Assembly: GCA_003184365.1 (NCBI GenBank)
Contig: NKYR01000037.1
Coordinates: forward strand, 124,001 to 188,000
Direction: 5' to 3'
Length of the DNA stretch: 64,000 bases
From: Evernia prunastri
Taxonomy: Eukaryota > Ascomycota > Lecanoromycetes > Lecanorales > Parmeliaceae
The notes under the pieces: model-generated
The model's input: only the letters and a program-made list of their open reading frames with translations
Told to the model about the DNA's origin: nothing
The model's database searches: none
Shown here: piece after piece, positions 22,541 to 33,885 of the stretch
How positions within the stretch are numbered: position 1 is the first letter of the stretch
How the letters are laid out: each line of letters starts with the position of its first letter
Made by a program: the position numbers and the translations under genes

Positions 22541-23425
22541 CATGAGAAATACACAGCCACGATAGACTTCCCGTTCAAAGGGCAGAGACAGAGAGCGAGA
22601 TCTCGACGTGGAGCCTGACAACCTACCTGCTTGGCACCTCCCTGCTCGGCTTTGCTTTGAGCACATCTGCGCCGACTCGGCTTTCGCTTTCTCTTGCTGC
22701 ACCGGATCCTTGCATTCGCTCAAATTCAAAGGTCATGGGTTATTTTCCCTTGGCGTCCAGCCAATGAATATAAAACGTATTCATAGGATGGCTTGCGAGA
22801 CCGTAGCGCCAGCGAAAATATCTGCGTATTGCAGCCCGCCAAAAGCCAAGAGTCTCCACTAGTCACCGTGGTCTGCAGGGACGAACATCACAAGGGCGTC
22901 TGACGCGAATGTAACCACTTTTGCTGGGATGGACATGGAAAGCCGATTAAGCACATCCGGCAAATCCTGACTTTCAATTCGACGATTGAAAGACGCCCTC
23001 TTGACCTAGTATCTCCGACATCACCTCCGACTCTGATCGCATCCGGCGGTCTGTATACTCAAGGATCCTAGAGTTTTACATCCCGGTTTGCTGATACTCC
23101 GTCTTCACCCCATCTTAGCGCCGCTTCCAGAGTCCATTCCCTCGATCTGCTTTCCCAAGACCCTGCCAATATACCCCATATATCAAGACCATTTCTTTAA
23201 ATAATTCACCGCAAAACGAGCATATCAGTAGCTATTCCTCTTAGAAACATTGCACAATACCTTTCCAGCAGCGAAGAACGTACTGGTCTCGTTGAGAATA
23301 AGACATTTGTATGTTGCTATAAAGTGGACAGAATTTCAAGTTTTCAATTTCTGACACACTCTCAGCTCTCTACTAAAAGGGTTGTCGTCTATGATTAGTA
23401 CGTTGCAGATCTATCATTAGCAACA

Positions 23426-23864
23426 ATGCCAACCAAAAAACAAGTCAACAAGGTTTGTGCTTTCTCACAAAGTAGGTCGACTGTCAAATGACTAGACAAA
23501 TCGGAAGGACAACTCGTCAGTCTTTGTCGAGAATGAGGGCGGAAAACAGCTCTGCACCCTTTCCAACCTTCAGCGAAAGTACCCTATGGAACACCCACGA
23601 ACAACGGGCTCATCCCTCAAGACTATCGCCGGGTCTTGTTCATCAAGGCTGGGAAGCAACGGCGGCCATGCTTCTCAAGCCGCGTCGCTCGATCAGCTTA
23701 AGAACCAGCACCTACAAGTTTCAAACAGCCCACAAACGTTGGGGCACGCGATGGGTAGATATTTGGACCAGGCTGCGCAAGAAGAACCTTGGAACCCTTT
23801 TGTGAAAAGGGAGCAGAAGAGCAGATTCGAGGAAGCGGAGGACAACAAGGGGCAAGGACACTAG
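23426..23864 (+). CDS. Probable small two-exon hypothetical protein
   Basis: A nine-codon first exon (23426-23452, MPTKKQVNK), a 43-base intron 23453-23495 (GTTTGT donor, TAG acceptor) and a 123-codon second exon give 131 residues. The exon 2 frame is coherent and hydrophilic throughout: SVFVENEGGKQLCTL, RKYPMEHPRTTGSSLKTIAG, LDQLKNQHLQVSNSPQTLGH and a charged C-terminus FEEAEDNKGQGH. No signal peptide is seen. The intron is near the lower size limit, so the first exon is uncertain. Family not recognised. Confidence 0.5.
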
Positions 23865-24387
23865 AGACCAGAAGAAGATCGACCTCGGAGGGTCGTGGAG
23901 GTAGCACGTGAGAAAGAACCTTTGGGTATTAATATATGTCTCCAGTCTCTGATTCTCTTGTCATTTTCAGATTTGCATAACAGCAGAACGTTCATAATAT
24001 GAAAGCGCATTATGAACCCTCGAACGTGACTCGGAGATTTCGCATGATCGTAGGCAACAAATTCCCAGCGCCAGAAGTTGTTGGTGAATGGGTGATAAAA
24101 GAATTCCACTTCAACTCCTCGCGGTTATATCCACGATCAATGTACTTACCAAGGTACTTCTATTAATCGCTATCTCCAGCTAGGCGATGCAAGAAGACTC
24201 TTGTGGGGATGACACCCCCCCACGATCCGGAGCCCCGGAGGAAAGGCAGGCTTGGCATCATTGTGCCTCGGCTGTCCTTGAATTCAATTCCATGCAATTC
24301 CACAATCCCATCCACAATAATAGCAAGCTCCCATTCCTCTCCTTGTGCCTTTCAAGTTATCCTCCTTCTCTCCTTTTTGCACCAGCA
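23865..24387. other. Intergenic region upstream of the acylcarnitine carrier
   Basis: Promoter and leader of the carrier gene. The last ~100 bases are C/T-rich, ending in CACCAGCAATG around the start codon. No gene is seen; the upstream in-frame ATG at 24,187 would add an implausible extension. Confidence 0.5.
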
Positions 24388-25540
24388 ATGTCTTCCTCTT
24401 CCTCATCATCAACCGGTCCTTCGATACCTTCAGCAGAGGAAGTCAAAACCGAAGTCGTTGAAGCCTCAAAACAAACGCTCTCCAGTTTCCGTTCCCTCAT
24501 TGCTGGAGGTGTTGGTGGAGTATGTGCGGTAATAGTGGGCCATCCCTTCGATTTGGTCAAAGTGCGGATGCAGACGGCCGAGAAGGGGGTCTACTCTGGG
24601 GCTCTTGATGTTGTGAGGAAGACGGTTGCTCGGGAAGGTTTACGCAAGGTAGGCAGTGATAGCCGCATGCGAAGAAGTGTATTAGTGTGTTGAGGGAGTG
24701 GATCTGCAGGGGCTCTATGCAGGCGTATCCGCACCGCTAGTAGGCGTGACACCGATGTGTGAGAAGTCCAACGATTCCAGCTCATTGCCCCGAGACTGAC
24801 ATCATTCTCTTATAGTCGCTGTCAGCTTCTGGGTACGCGTCCTCCACCTGCTACGTCCTGGCACCTACTGAATTAGTACACAGGGCTATGATGTCGGTCA
24901 AAAGCTTGTCCGAGCATTCTCGCCTCAAACAAACTCGGAAGCCCACTTCACAATCGCTCAAACCTCTGCTGCCGGCTTCTTCTCCGCCATCCCCATGACC
25001 ATCATAACCGCCCCGTTCGAGCGCGTGAAAGTACTCCTGCAGATTCAAGGCCAGAAACAACTCGGGCCGGGCGAAAAGCCCCGCTACTCAGGCGGCGTGG
25101 ACGTCGTGCGTCAACTCTACAAGGAAGGTGGCATACGGTCGGTTTACCGGGGCTCTGCAATGACGCTCGCAAGAGATGGGCCTGGTAGTGCTACATATTT
25201 CGCGACTTATGAATACGTCAAGAGGAAGATGACGCCCAAAGACGCAAATGGCAATCCGTCAGGGGAACTGAGCTTGACGGCTGTTATGACCGCGGGTGGG
25301 GCAGCGGGTGTGGCCATGTGGATACCTGTTTTCCCCATTGATACGATTAAGAGTCGGCTCCAAAGTGCCGAAGGACGACCGACAATCGGTGGTACGATAA
25401 GAGGACTTTATGCCAGTGGGGGTTTCAAGGCTTTCTTTCCGGGCTTAGGACCTGCGATGGCGAGAGCTGTGCCGGCAAATGCCGTCACGTTTCTGGGGGT
25501 GGAGTTGGCGCATAAGGCTATGAACAATGCGTTTGGGTAG
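24388..25540 (+). CDS. CRC1: Mitochondrial carnitine/acylcarnitine carrier
   Basis: A member of the mitochondrial carrier family (SLC25), inner membrane, exchanging acylcarnitine for carnitine so that acyl or acetyl units reach the matrix. Four exons: 24388-24648, 24710-24758, 24816-24832 and 24884-25540, giving 327 residues. Exon 3 is only 17 bases. All three carrier repeats are present, with signatures HPFDLVKVRMQ, APFERVKVLLQ and FPIDTIKSRLQ (P-x-[DE]-x2-K). APFERVKVLLQIQG in repeat 2 is characteristic of the acylcarnitine carrier branch. I chose the ATG at 24,388 because the 20-residue Ser-rich start fits this branch. It lies about 300 bases upstream of the mitochondrial thiolase gene, on the same strand, which fits a shared metabolic role. 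The symbol follows the yeast gene; in Aspergillus the orthologue is called acuH. Confidence 0.95.
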
Positions 25541-25837
25541 AAAATGCATAGAGAATAACGCGCATTGCTTGTTTTTGAAGGTGGCTCTGGAAGCATGGTG
25601 CATACGCTCGAACAGGTCTAGACCATATATAGTTGTACGATAGTTACAGAGCTCCTATCCCCATGAGAATATACACCTTCTGTGGACAACGAGAAGCAAA
25701 TCTCAAAATCCCATGGAGGTCGGCTTTTAGAGTAATCTAGCGGAGATAAGCCCCACATTCGAACTCGGCACTCTAAGGTCTTACTGTTGGCACTGGTGGA
25801 GCGCGCATCCGAATATCCTTTTCTCTCACCATTAGAC

Positions 25838-27197
25838 ATGTCTACCACGTTACCACGGACCTCGCAGCGTTTGCTGTCTCAATCAGGAGCTCACTCCCCC
25901 ATACAACGTGTTGCTCAAGTCAGACGGCATCTTTCCACCACTCCTGCTTCTAGGGGCGAGATCCGAGACGCCTACATCCTCAGCGCCGCCCGCACTCCCA
26001 CCGGCAAAGTATGGCTCTGCCATCACGCATGCCTGTCCTTTTACTGACTCGAGCCAGTTTAACGGTTCCTTTGTCCCAGTCCCCGCTCCCCAGCTCGGCG
26101 CAACAGCCATTACCTCCGCCTTGAAGAAGTCCGGCGTTCCCGCATCCAGGATTACGGATGTTTACATGGGCAATGTTCTCCAAGCTTCCGTCGGACAATC
26201 ACCTGCTCGGCAAGCCTCCATGCTCGCTGGTCTCTCCCCAACCGTGGATGCAGTCACCGTCAACAAAGTATGTGCGTCAGGGTTGAAAGCTGTAGTGTTT
26301 GCCGCACAGAACATACAGTTGGGTCTGGCGGAAGCACAGGTTGCAGGAGGAATGGAGAACATGAGTCGCGTACCTTATTACGTACCCAGGGCAAATCAGC
26401 ACCCGCCGTTCGGAAATATTAGTATGGAGGACGGACTGATTAAGGACGGGTTGTGGGATGTATATAATCAATTTCATATGGGTGTCTGTGCAGAAGAAAC
26501 CGCCAAAAAGCATAACATCTCCAGACAAGATCAGGATCAGTACGCTATCCAAAGCTTCCACCGTGCGCAGAAAGCCTGGAAGGAGGGCAGATTTGCGGAT
26601 GAGATTGCTCCTGCTACGATAAAGGGAAAGAAAGGGGAGACGGTCATCGAGAGAGATGAGGGTTTTGATAATCTGAGGGAAGACAAGGTGCCCACGCTCA
26701 AGCCAGCGTTTGTTAAAGATGGCGGAACCGTTACGGCAGCCAACTCGTCAACTTTCAATGACGGTGCCTCAGCGCTAGTCTTGGGCAGCAAAGACATTGC
26801 AGCTGAATACGGCTCCGGCAGTCGTGTGCTCGCCCGCATCGTGTCTTCCGCCGACGCAGCAGTCGACCCCGTGGATTTCCCCGTCGCACCCGCAAAAGCG
26901 GTACCGATCGCCTTGGAAAGAGCGGGAATTACAAAAGATGAGGTCTCGGTTTGGGAATTCAATGAAGCCTTTGCGGCCGTCATCAAAGCGAATCAGAAGA
27001 TTTTGGGGTTGGACGCGGGAAATGTAAATATGCTCGGGGGGGCGATAAGCCTAGGTCACGCGCTGGGGAGCTCGGGGAGCAGGATATTGACGACGCTGTT
27101 GCATCAGTTGCAGGTGGGGGAGTATGGGGTTGCTGCTATCTGCAATGGAGGCGGGGCGGCGACAGCGATGGTTGTACAGAGGATCGAGAAAGTCTGA
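25838..27197 (+). CDS. Acetyl-CoA acetyltransferase (thiolase), mitochondrial form
   Basis: Catalyses the reversible condensation of two acetyl-CoA to acetoacetyl-CoA. Exons 25838-26008 and 26058-27197 give 436 residues. The N-terminus (MSTTLPRTSQRLLSQSGAHS and then QRVAQVRRHLSTT) is a typical mitochondrial targeting sequence. The nucleophile Cys is in NKVCASGLKA, about residue 129. The catalytic His is in GAISLGHALGSSGSRI and the second catalytic Cys in AICNGGGAATAMVVQ. The usual GHPxGxSG motif reads GHALGSSG here, a variant I believe is normal in fungal mitochondrial thiolases. The intron donor is GTATGG and the acceptor is CCAG. The short-chain (ACAT/ERG10) class is inferred from length and motifs; a 3-ketoacyl-CoA thiolase is less likely. 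Confidence 0.93.
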
Positions 27198-29354
27198 AAG
27201 GATGTGGAAAGGAAAATACAAGGCACAGAGGTCATGCCTAGACCAAAACGGAAAAGGCATGGTGTGCTCGTACGTTTCGGTAGGTAGATTCTCTCATTAC
27301 CGAAACATAGTATACGCACCACTGTATCTGAAGCAGAGAACTGCTAGCTTTCGATCGTTGTTGTCAAGCACTCTTGTTTCGTCTGCCCCGTACTCATTTG
27401 CTCCATGACAATCGTGAGCAATATGGCCTTGTTGCTTGCCCCATTATCAAGAGGCCGGAAGCGTTATAGGAGAAAAGCTTCTCTTGTTAATTACCTTACT
27501 ATACCTCAATTACAACAGCGCATGTACGGTTCCCAAAACTGGTCTGCAGCAAACTCTTTACCTTGGGACTGCCTTTCACAAACGATATGAGCAGTGGCCG
27601 ATGCCACTTTCAGAAGAGCGCAAGGGCCATGTGTCATGGTCACAAATAGCCATGTGTACTCGCACTCTCATCTGCTTTGGACTACGGAGTCCGAGCTTTT
27701 TCAAGACCTCGCATTCTGAGCTGTGGACTTGCTCTTGGATTGACAAAGCCATAGGACCCGGCAATGACGATACAAAGTACGCGATGTTGCTTGGTGCGTG
27801 CGTTTCGAGGGAAGTGGAGAGATTGCGCAGAGAGACGTTACAGAACGACCGCAGCACATCCGCTGCTACCGTTTCAAGATACTCTGGGGTTAGCTTCATT
27901 CACTCCTGATACCAGGCTTTTTTCCTCCTCTAGATTACTTGAAGCTTACTACTACTGCGCCAACAGCTCAAGCACTCTACAAAGCGGCTCTCTGCCTCTT
28001 TTGTCCTAGCGATTTAGCAAATGTAAGCGGTATTCCGATTCGCGATGCATTCTCGCCTATTGCCAATCCACTTATATTCTATTTTCAAATGCAGACGGGT
28101 CAAGGAATCATATCCTCGCCGACATGATTCATATTTTCTGGCGACTATTGACCAAACTTTTCACAAGGTTGGTCCCCGAAAATCATTGCCGGTGTTACCT
28201 TTTTCAATATAAATACAAAGAGTTGACCTTCATGATCAACTTCCTGCCAAGACAGGCTGACTTTCTGCGAAGACGGAAACAAACTTTGTTGTTGATTTGA
28301 ATACGAGTAGTCACAAGAAGGAACAGCCTGTCATCTATCAATTCTGAGTCACTCTTCCGGAACGGTGAAGGACTGCTCATCAGTGAGAGGAGAAGTCACT
28401 GTTATCTTACCATCCCTCGATGGCGGTGGAGCGTCTACTGCCGCGTCTTTTTATACCAAACGTCCCTGTAACGCTATGTTTTCCGCCCTGCCTCTGAAGA
28501 CTGGTCACTCTGAGCATACAGTCGTACATGCTCGGTTGCCACGGCGGCCTCTTTATCTTACCTCAAATCTAAATTTCCTTGCAGGACCCCGGCTCATTGT
28601 GCTGAAATTTGCGCGGGCAGCGGGATGCCATTCACTCTGCGCTTTTTGCTCATTCATCTCTAGCAATTCACACATAGGCAAGTTTTAGCGCGAGGAGCCA
28701 ACTACAAATTCTTGCGCCCGAACCATTTCTATTTCTATTTCTCTGCCATCCAAATCGTTACACAAACGCCTACATTCATCGAGACGACCTATCGTCGGGA
28801 CCTTTCCATCACTTGGCCTTGTTTGAAATCTAATTTCAGACAAGATGGTGAGTCGCTTGTACTCATTCTTTTGAGAAAGCATGAGACGTGCTACTTGAGC
28901 TGCCTCTTTTCTCAAAAGTGTTCCTCTAATACTCAACAATTTCACTGTTGAGTTTCATTTTAGCTACTTACCAGGAAGACAACTATTTCCGTTAGACATC
29001 TTCTATGGCACAGTCACTGTGCACTGCGAGAATTTGGCCAATCATAATCAGTTTTCGATTGACCGATGATTATTATTTGAGGAAAGAAACGAGCAAACAA
29101 TAATGAGACTTTTGTGTGGCTTAAAGCGTTCTCGTCAAAATTACATTCTCTTCTACTTGACAACGGAAATGATACCAACGCATGGTAATTGTGCGGTGAC
29201 TTTTTGATCAGAACCACCCTCGCGAAAGCCTCCATACCCTGCAGCTGGCCCAACGCATTGATCATTTCAGAAAACGACGAGAAGTATGATTAGGATGCTA
29301 GCTATCCCGTGATTGCTCATCTTTTGTTCGCACCATTTTAACATTTCAATAGTC
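27198..29354. other. Gene-poor region
   Basis: No convincing gene. Long overlapping frames on both strands at 27,436-27,909 (157 codons on plus, 107 on minus) could mean one small gene, but neither strand has a recognisable start context, splice support or family. The remainder has only short frames. Confidence 0.4.
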
Positions 29355-30170
29355 ATGGCAGAATGGGAGGTGCCAGCTCCGCTAAAAGGACGACTAGAGA
29401 GCAGTAAGAGGCCTGCAATCGCCGCTGCAGCAAAGGAACAAGCTTTTATGGCGATGGAAGAACAAAAACGTGAGCTACAAGTACATTCAGTGGATGACGC
29501 TTTAACGCTTGCACGGCATATCTTTTTTTCATCTATATATCATATTAACCTGACTTGGCTACTATGTGAAAAAGCGAACTGTCGGCTAGAACCCTAGAAG
29601 CGAGTACCCAAATCATACCCGGCCATCCAGCCTATTACGAAGGTTCGACCTGGATCGATTATAGCACACATACGAAACTCACCGAAGCACCACCACCAAA
29701 TGTACGGGAAGGAAGGAGAGGCCCACGCTTTGAGCGCTTTACCGACACGGGTAACAAAAAGCACAACAGCCACAACACTGTTCCAGGATTCGAATGCGAG
29801 GTCCAAAACTATGATCATGACGTTGTTTAGACTAAAAGAAGCGGCAGCAGCTATCACCCAGGCCGCCACCAAGAACAAGAAGGCAAAGGGAGTCGTCAAA
29901 GGGGCTGCTTCTGCCGTTGCATCCGCTGCCAACGAAGTCAAGTCCTCCGCCCCTACAAAGCAAAAGGCGCCAGACCAAACTCTGAAGCTGAAGAGGCCGG
30001 CAGTCTCTCCCGGGGAAGAAGATACCACCATGGTTCAACCTAAATGCGAGTGAGCCAACGCTGCGGTCAGAAGGTACATGAAAGAGATGAGGAAAGAGAT
30101 GAATGAAGAGATGAAGGAAGAGATAGCTCAGAATTCGAAAGAGCAAAATTTTGACATCCCTGACCTCTAG
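29355..30170 (+). pseudogene. Ala/Lys-rich hypothetical gene broken by a nonsense codon
   Basis: Exon 1 at 29355-29469 (MAEWEVPAPLKGRLESSKRP...) ends at a GTGAGC donor. It joins in phase to an exon starting at 29,598 with strong protein character (IIPGHPAYYEGSTWIDYST, then FERFTDTGNKKHNSH). A third segment, about 29,829-30,170, is rich in Ala and Lys (KEAAAAITQAATKNKKAKGV). It runs through an in-frame TGA at 30,051-30,053 into RRYMKEMRKEMNEEMKEEIA and ends at TAG 30,168-30,170. The join between the second and third segments needs either another intron (a GTAACA donor near 29,732 works in phase) or a frameshift. The TGA is one step from CGA. I read this as a recently decayed gene; sequencing error or alternative splicing is possible. 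Confidence 0.45.
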
Positions 30171-30983
30171 TTTGGACAGAGCTCGCCCATGCACGACTCG
30201 ATAACAGTCAACGGCTCCTTCTGCGATCCAAATGACTCAGGAACTCTCCGGCGGTGCTTGAACACCTGTCTCGCGATTTCAAGGACCTTCGCTTCGATGC
30301 GTAGGAGACAATACAACATAAACCATAAGAGATCATTCATTAGTGCATCTATTGTAAATCAATGGAGAGAAGAAGAAAGTTGACGCACAACAGAGCATTC
30401 TACACCCGACTATCAGAGGCATCTGAATCAACCCAATAGTCATCGCTCAATAAAATCAGCCTTGTTTGGATCCTGGTGCCTCCAATTTCTACACACGAAA
30501 GTAGAGACTTACAACTTTGCTTCGAAAGCTTTCTCGAGGCTTCTTCACTTCTACTCCTAACTTTGATCTATGAACCTCCGGAGACTTGACATTCTCGTGA
30601 GGTGGTAACGGTTAGGAAAAGTGTTAGCGCCCGCCGCTCGTGGGAATGTCTTGCGAAGATTTCGCGCAACTTTTGATTTTTCTTCTTCCACACCACATCA
30701 CTCTTCTGATAGGTGTCCATTGCTTTGATATTTGAATTTTCGATTTTTCCGAGATAAGCCCCTGGTAGAGCACCATGAATTAATTCGTTTTTTTCGAAGA
30801 ACTAATTGGCCACTGTGCCAAAATTCCCCTTTCTCCTGTCTCTCCGTGTACATTCGAAGATCTCGGAATTATTCCTCAAGGTGTTGTCAAGTAAGCGATT
30901 CCGCAAGACTTCGAAGAAATTCAAACTTTTCAAAACGTTGACAAGTTCGAATTTTGCGATTCATTATCGTTAGCTATCATTCA

Positions 30984-31350
30984 CGAACGTTGCAATGAAT
31001 GAGAATCATTTTCCCTTTGATTTGGATCTCTCATCTTGGTGCGTATCTGGCCATTACCTCCTTCCTTCCCTTCCCTTCCCTTCCCTTCCCTTCCCTTCCC
31101 TTTCTCTTCCTCTTGTTCTCTCTTCTCTCTGTTGGACGACTTTGACTATATGATACACACTGACCTCACACACNNCGAACGTTGCAATGAATGAGAATCA
31201 TTTTCCCTTTGATTTGGATCTCTCATCTTGGTGCGTATCTGGCCATTACCTCCTTCCTTCCCTTCCCTTCCCTTCCCTTTCTCTTCCTCTTGTTCTCTCT
31301 TCTCTCTGTTGGACGACTTTGACTATATGATACACACTGACCTCACACAC
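30984..31350. repeat. Duplicated block flanking a 2-base assembly gap, with TTCCC microsatellite
   Basis: Copy A (30984-31173) and copy B (31176-31350) are separated by NN at 31,174-31,175. By eye they are identical except for the number of TTCCC units: copy A has three more, giving 190 versus 175 bases. Both end in TGACCTCACACAC. This is the expected signature of contig ends that overlap but were not merged because of a pentanucleotide repeat. Confidence 0.85.
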
Positions 31351-32379
31351 ACAACGCCTTCAAAATGCACTTATCGTTGGATCTCGCAGCTGTCTTACTG
31401 CGTCTGTGGCCATATATATCCTCGAACCTTGTGACTTTCAACATCGACATTCACTGCGTATCGTCTGTCTGCTTCTTTTGGTCGACAATGACGTCTAAAA
31501 GCCTAAACCTGCCAGCTTGTCAGCCTGCCATTTCGAGAGCCTGGCACGTCTCTACAACATGGCTGCTTCTGCAGCAACTGCCGCTAGGCCGTCGAACAAT
31601 TTCTTGCGCACATTCTGTTTTGACTTACTTGGGCTTTACAACTATAGCAAGTTAAAGAGCGTCTTCCTGTTTTGAGGAGTACCTTGTTCGACAAACGCGA
31701 AGTTACTTCATGCGGCATCAGGAGGTCTCTTCCGTGCTAACGAAGCGCTAGTGCGCCTTTGTGGTCCTCTTCCAAGAGTTTACATTGCTTGAATTGAGGG
31801 ATTTCGTACAGCGGTAAAGGCTTGAAATGAAAAGGCAAGATGTCAAGCGAGTGTTACTTTTTTCCGCAAAGAGAGTTCAGACGCTCCAAACCATAAGCAG
31901 TACAGCTTTGCTTGGAATTCTTGCTTCATCCTTTTTAACAATGGCTAGACTTTGGTCTTGTTCTCGAACATGTCCCGCTTTGGTCATCAAGAAAGTAGTA
32001 GCAGAAGCACTTTGACAACGTTGCGCTAGATGGGAGAGGGAGCAACCAACATCATGCTTGAATGGATTCTATTACTTGTGTTGGTATCGGTTTGGTGTTG
32101 GGGTGAACTAGCCTGTTTGTTTTTGGCATCAGATCTTTCAAATCCTTATTACTGAATCCTCTACATCACGTCTTACAAGGCCAACCCAAGTTACTGGGCC
32201 GGACTCTCTCGCCCACGACTACGGAGATGATGATTGGCAGCTAACGCCAACTTCAATTTGACATATCCAGATGACTTTGCAAAAATCTTCTCCAGCTTCA
32301 GATCGGAACACACTTTAGACCGGTCTTATACTTCTTACCTTTGTGTTCAGGGAGGAGAGACAACAGCCTGTTGACGATT

Positions 32380-32515
32380 AGGTTCTAGCAGAGCGCCTAC
32401 CCATATATCGTCCGTACTTCTCGTCTTGCCAGACAAGGGTCCCAGCATAGATGATAGCGCCCACTCATACGTCTCCTACACACCATCCTCTCAATAGAAC
32501 GGGTTTCAGCATAGC
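32380..32515. repeat. Imperfect tandem repeat, about 60-base unit
   Basis: Three diverged units share AGCA-(T/G)AG-(C)GC-(T/C)-TACCCA or close variants, near 32,387, 32,449 and 32,508. The last two share CACACCATC. Copies differ at many positions. No coding function is seen. Confidence 0.35.
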
Positions 32516-33885
32516 GCTTACCCACTTCTTTTACACACCATCGTACATGACGTGTTTGTGGTCGTTCGGCCTAATACCCTTCTGCTGAAAAGCCAATGAT
32601 GGACATTGCCATAGATACAAATTGGTCTTTTGGCACTCTTGCTCTGGAACCCACCCCTACTATGGGCTTATCATTACACGGAATATCACACACCCAGAAA
32701 CATCTGTTTCCATCGTTTATCCTCTTCAAATGTCGCTTCTAGACTTTCGCAAATTTCCCAAACTTCTCAAACTATCCCGCTTTCCTAGTTCTCGTCCGCC
32801 AGCCCGATTGCTTCCAGCCTCACTACGTTGTCTTTGAATTGTTGACAATCGTCTTTGCTTGCGCTTTGCTGCCCTTAGATTATAATTAGCAAGCATTCGT
32901 CTTTAAAGAGCTGTTATGTGTATTCTGGTGACACGACGCACCACCATCCTGCATCGCAATCACGAATACAGTCATCGCTTTTCAAAGTACGCTGCTGGGA
33001 TCAAATATTTGACGCCAAGTGCCGTTCAGAGAAAATGAGTGTTCTGCGCACCTTAGTTTCCTCTGATTGCTCCGTATAGCTTTCACACCGTGTACAGCAT
33101 CGCAACGCTTTTCACCTCACGCTTTTGAATCAAGCTTGGTTATGGCTGTAACCTGATTCCATTTGTAGGATTTGGCTCTCTTTGATATTCGTCGAACTCA
33201 CTGACAGCCGTGACTTATGGCAAGACGTCTTGTGCGACTGGCTCTGGAACTGCTAGTCGTAGGCTATTCGAACTCCTTTGCTAGCAACCAAATGACTTAC
33301 GTCAAGCACGCGAAGAACGATCAAAAAGAGTGTTAAGCGTGATTTTCAAATCATTTACAGAGCTCGCAGATAGGATGAGAAGCGACCGATGTGGATCCAG
33401 AGATGGAAGATCCAGCTTATGATGAGCTCGGACATGACCAACCATTCCCGATCTTTGGCTTTGATCCGACACGACCCAATCTCGAGCACTTATGCATCTC
33501 TCGATCAAGGAATGGAGGGCGACTTACTACGGCTCGTTCTTGGGGAAAGATGCCCAAGCTGAGGATGATCTCAACATGATGCTGCTATCGGTGCTTGAAG
33601 TTGTCAGCTTGTGAGAGTGATTCGAAAAGTCTCAGACCTCGTCTTCGTCTGTTGAAATGGAACTTGCTAAATCTGTCTTCTTCTCCTCTGCCCATCCATA
33701 CGTTCTTTCTTGGCAACAACCAGCGTCTTTCTTCTATTGCAGTCCCGGAGTGAAGTAGCCTTTGGCTTTCTTTCCCTTTGAACTGAAGGCTTCGTTCGAG
33801 AACAGTGCCTTTCCTTGTCAACATCGCCTGAGTCGAATCGTATATACAAATACGTGGCACAATGCCGCTCCAGTCTTAGTGCAAC

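Larger units (their letters stand above)
18499..23425. other. Gene-poor region of about 4.9 kb
   Basis: No intact gene could be built here. It contains the decayed coding segment at 20,500-20,893 and a diverged direct repeat at 21.9-22.5 kb. Remaining frames are short and lack splice support or protein-like composition. Confidence 0.5.
30171..33885. other. Gene-poor region containing the assembly gap
   Basis: No supported gene. Contents are the duplicated block around the N gap (30,984-31,350), imperfect short repeats near 32.4-32.5 kb, and scattered short open frames. The 62-codon frame at 33,391-33,579 has moderate protein character but no context. Confidence 0.45.

Noticed and set aside
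25838..27197. Thiolase active-site defect (GHALGSSG instead of GHPxGxSG)
   Set aside because: The catalytic His and both Cys are present and this variant is, to my knowledge, usual in fungal mitochondrial thiolases.
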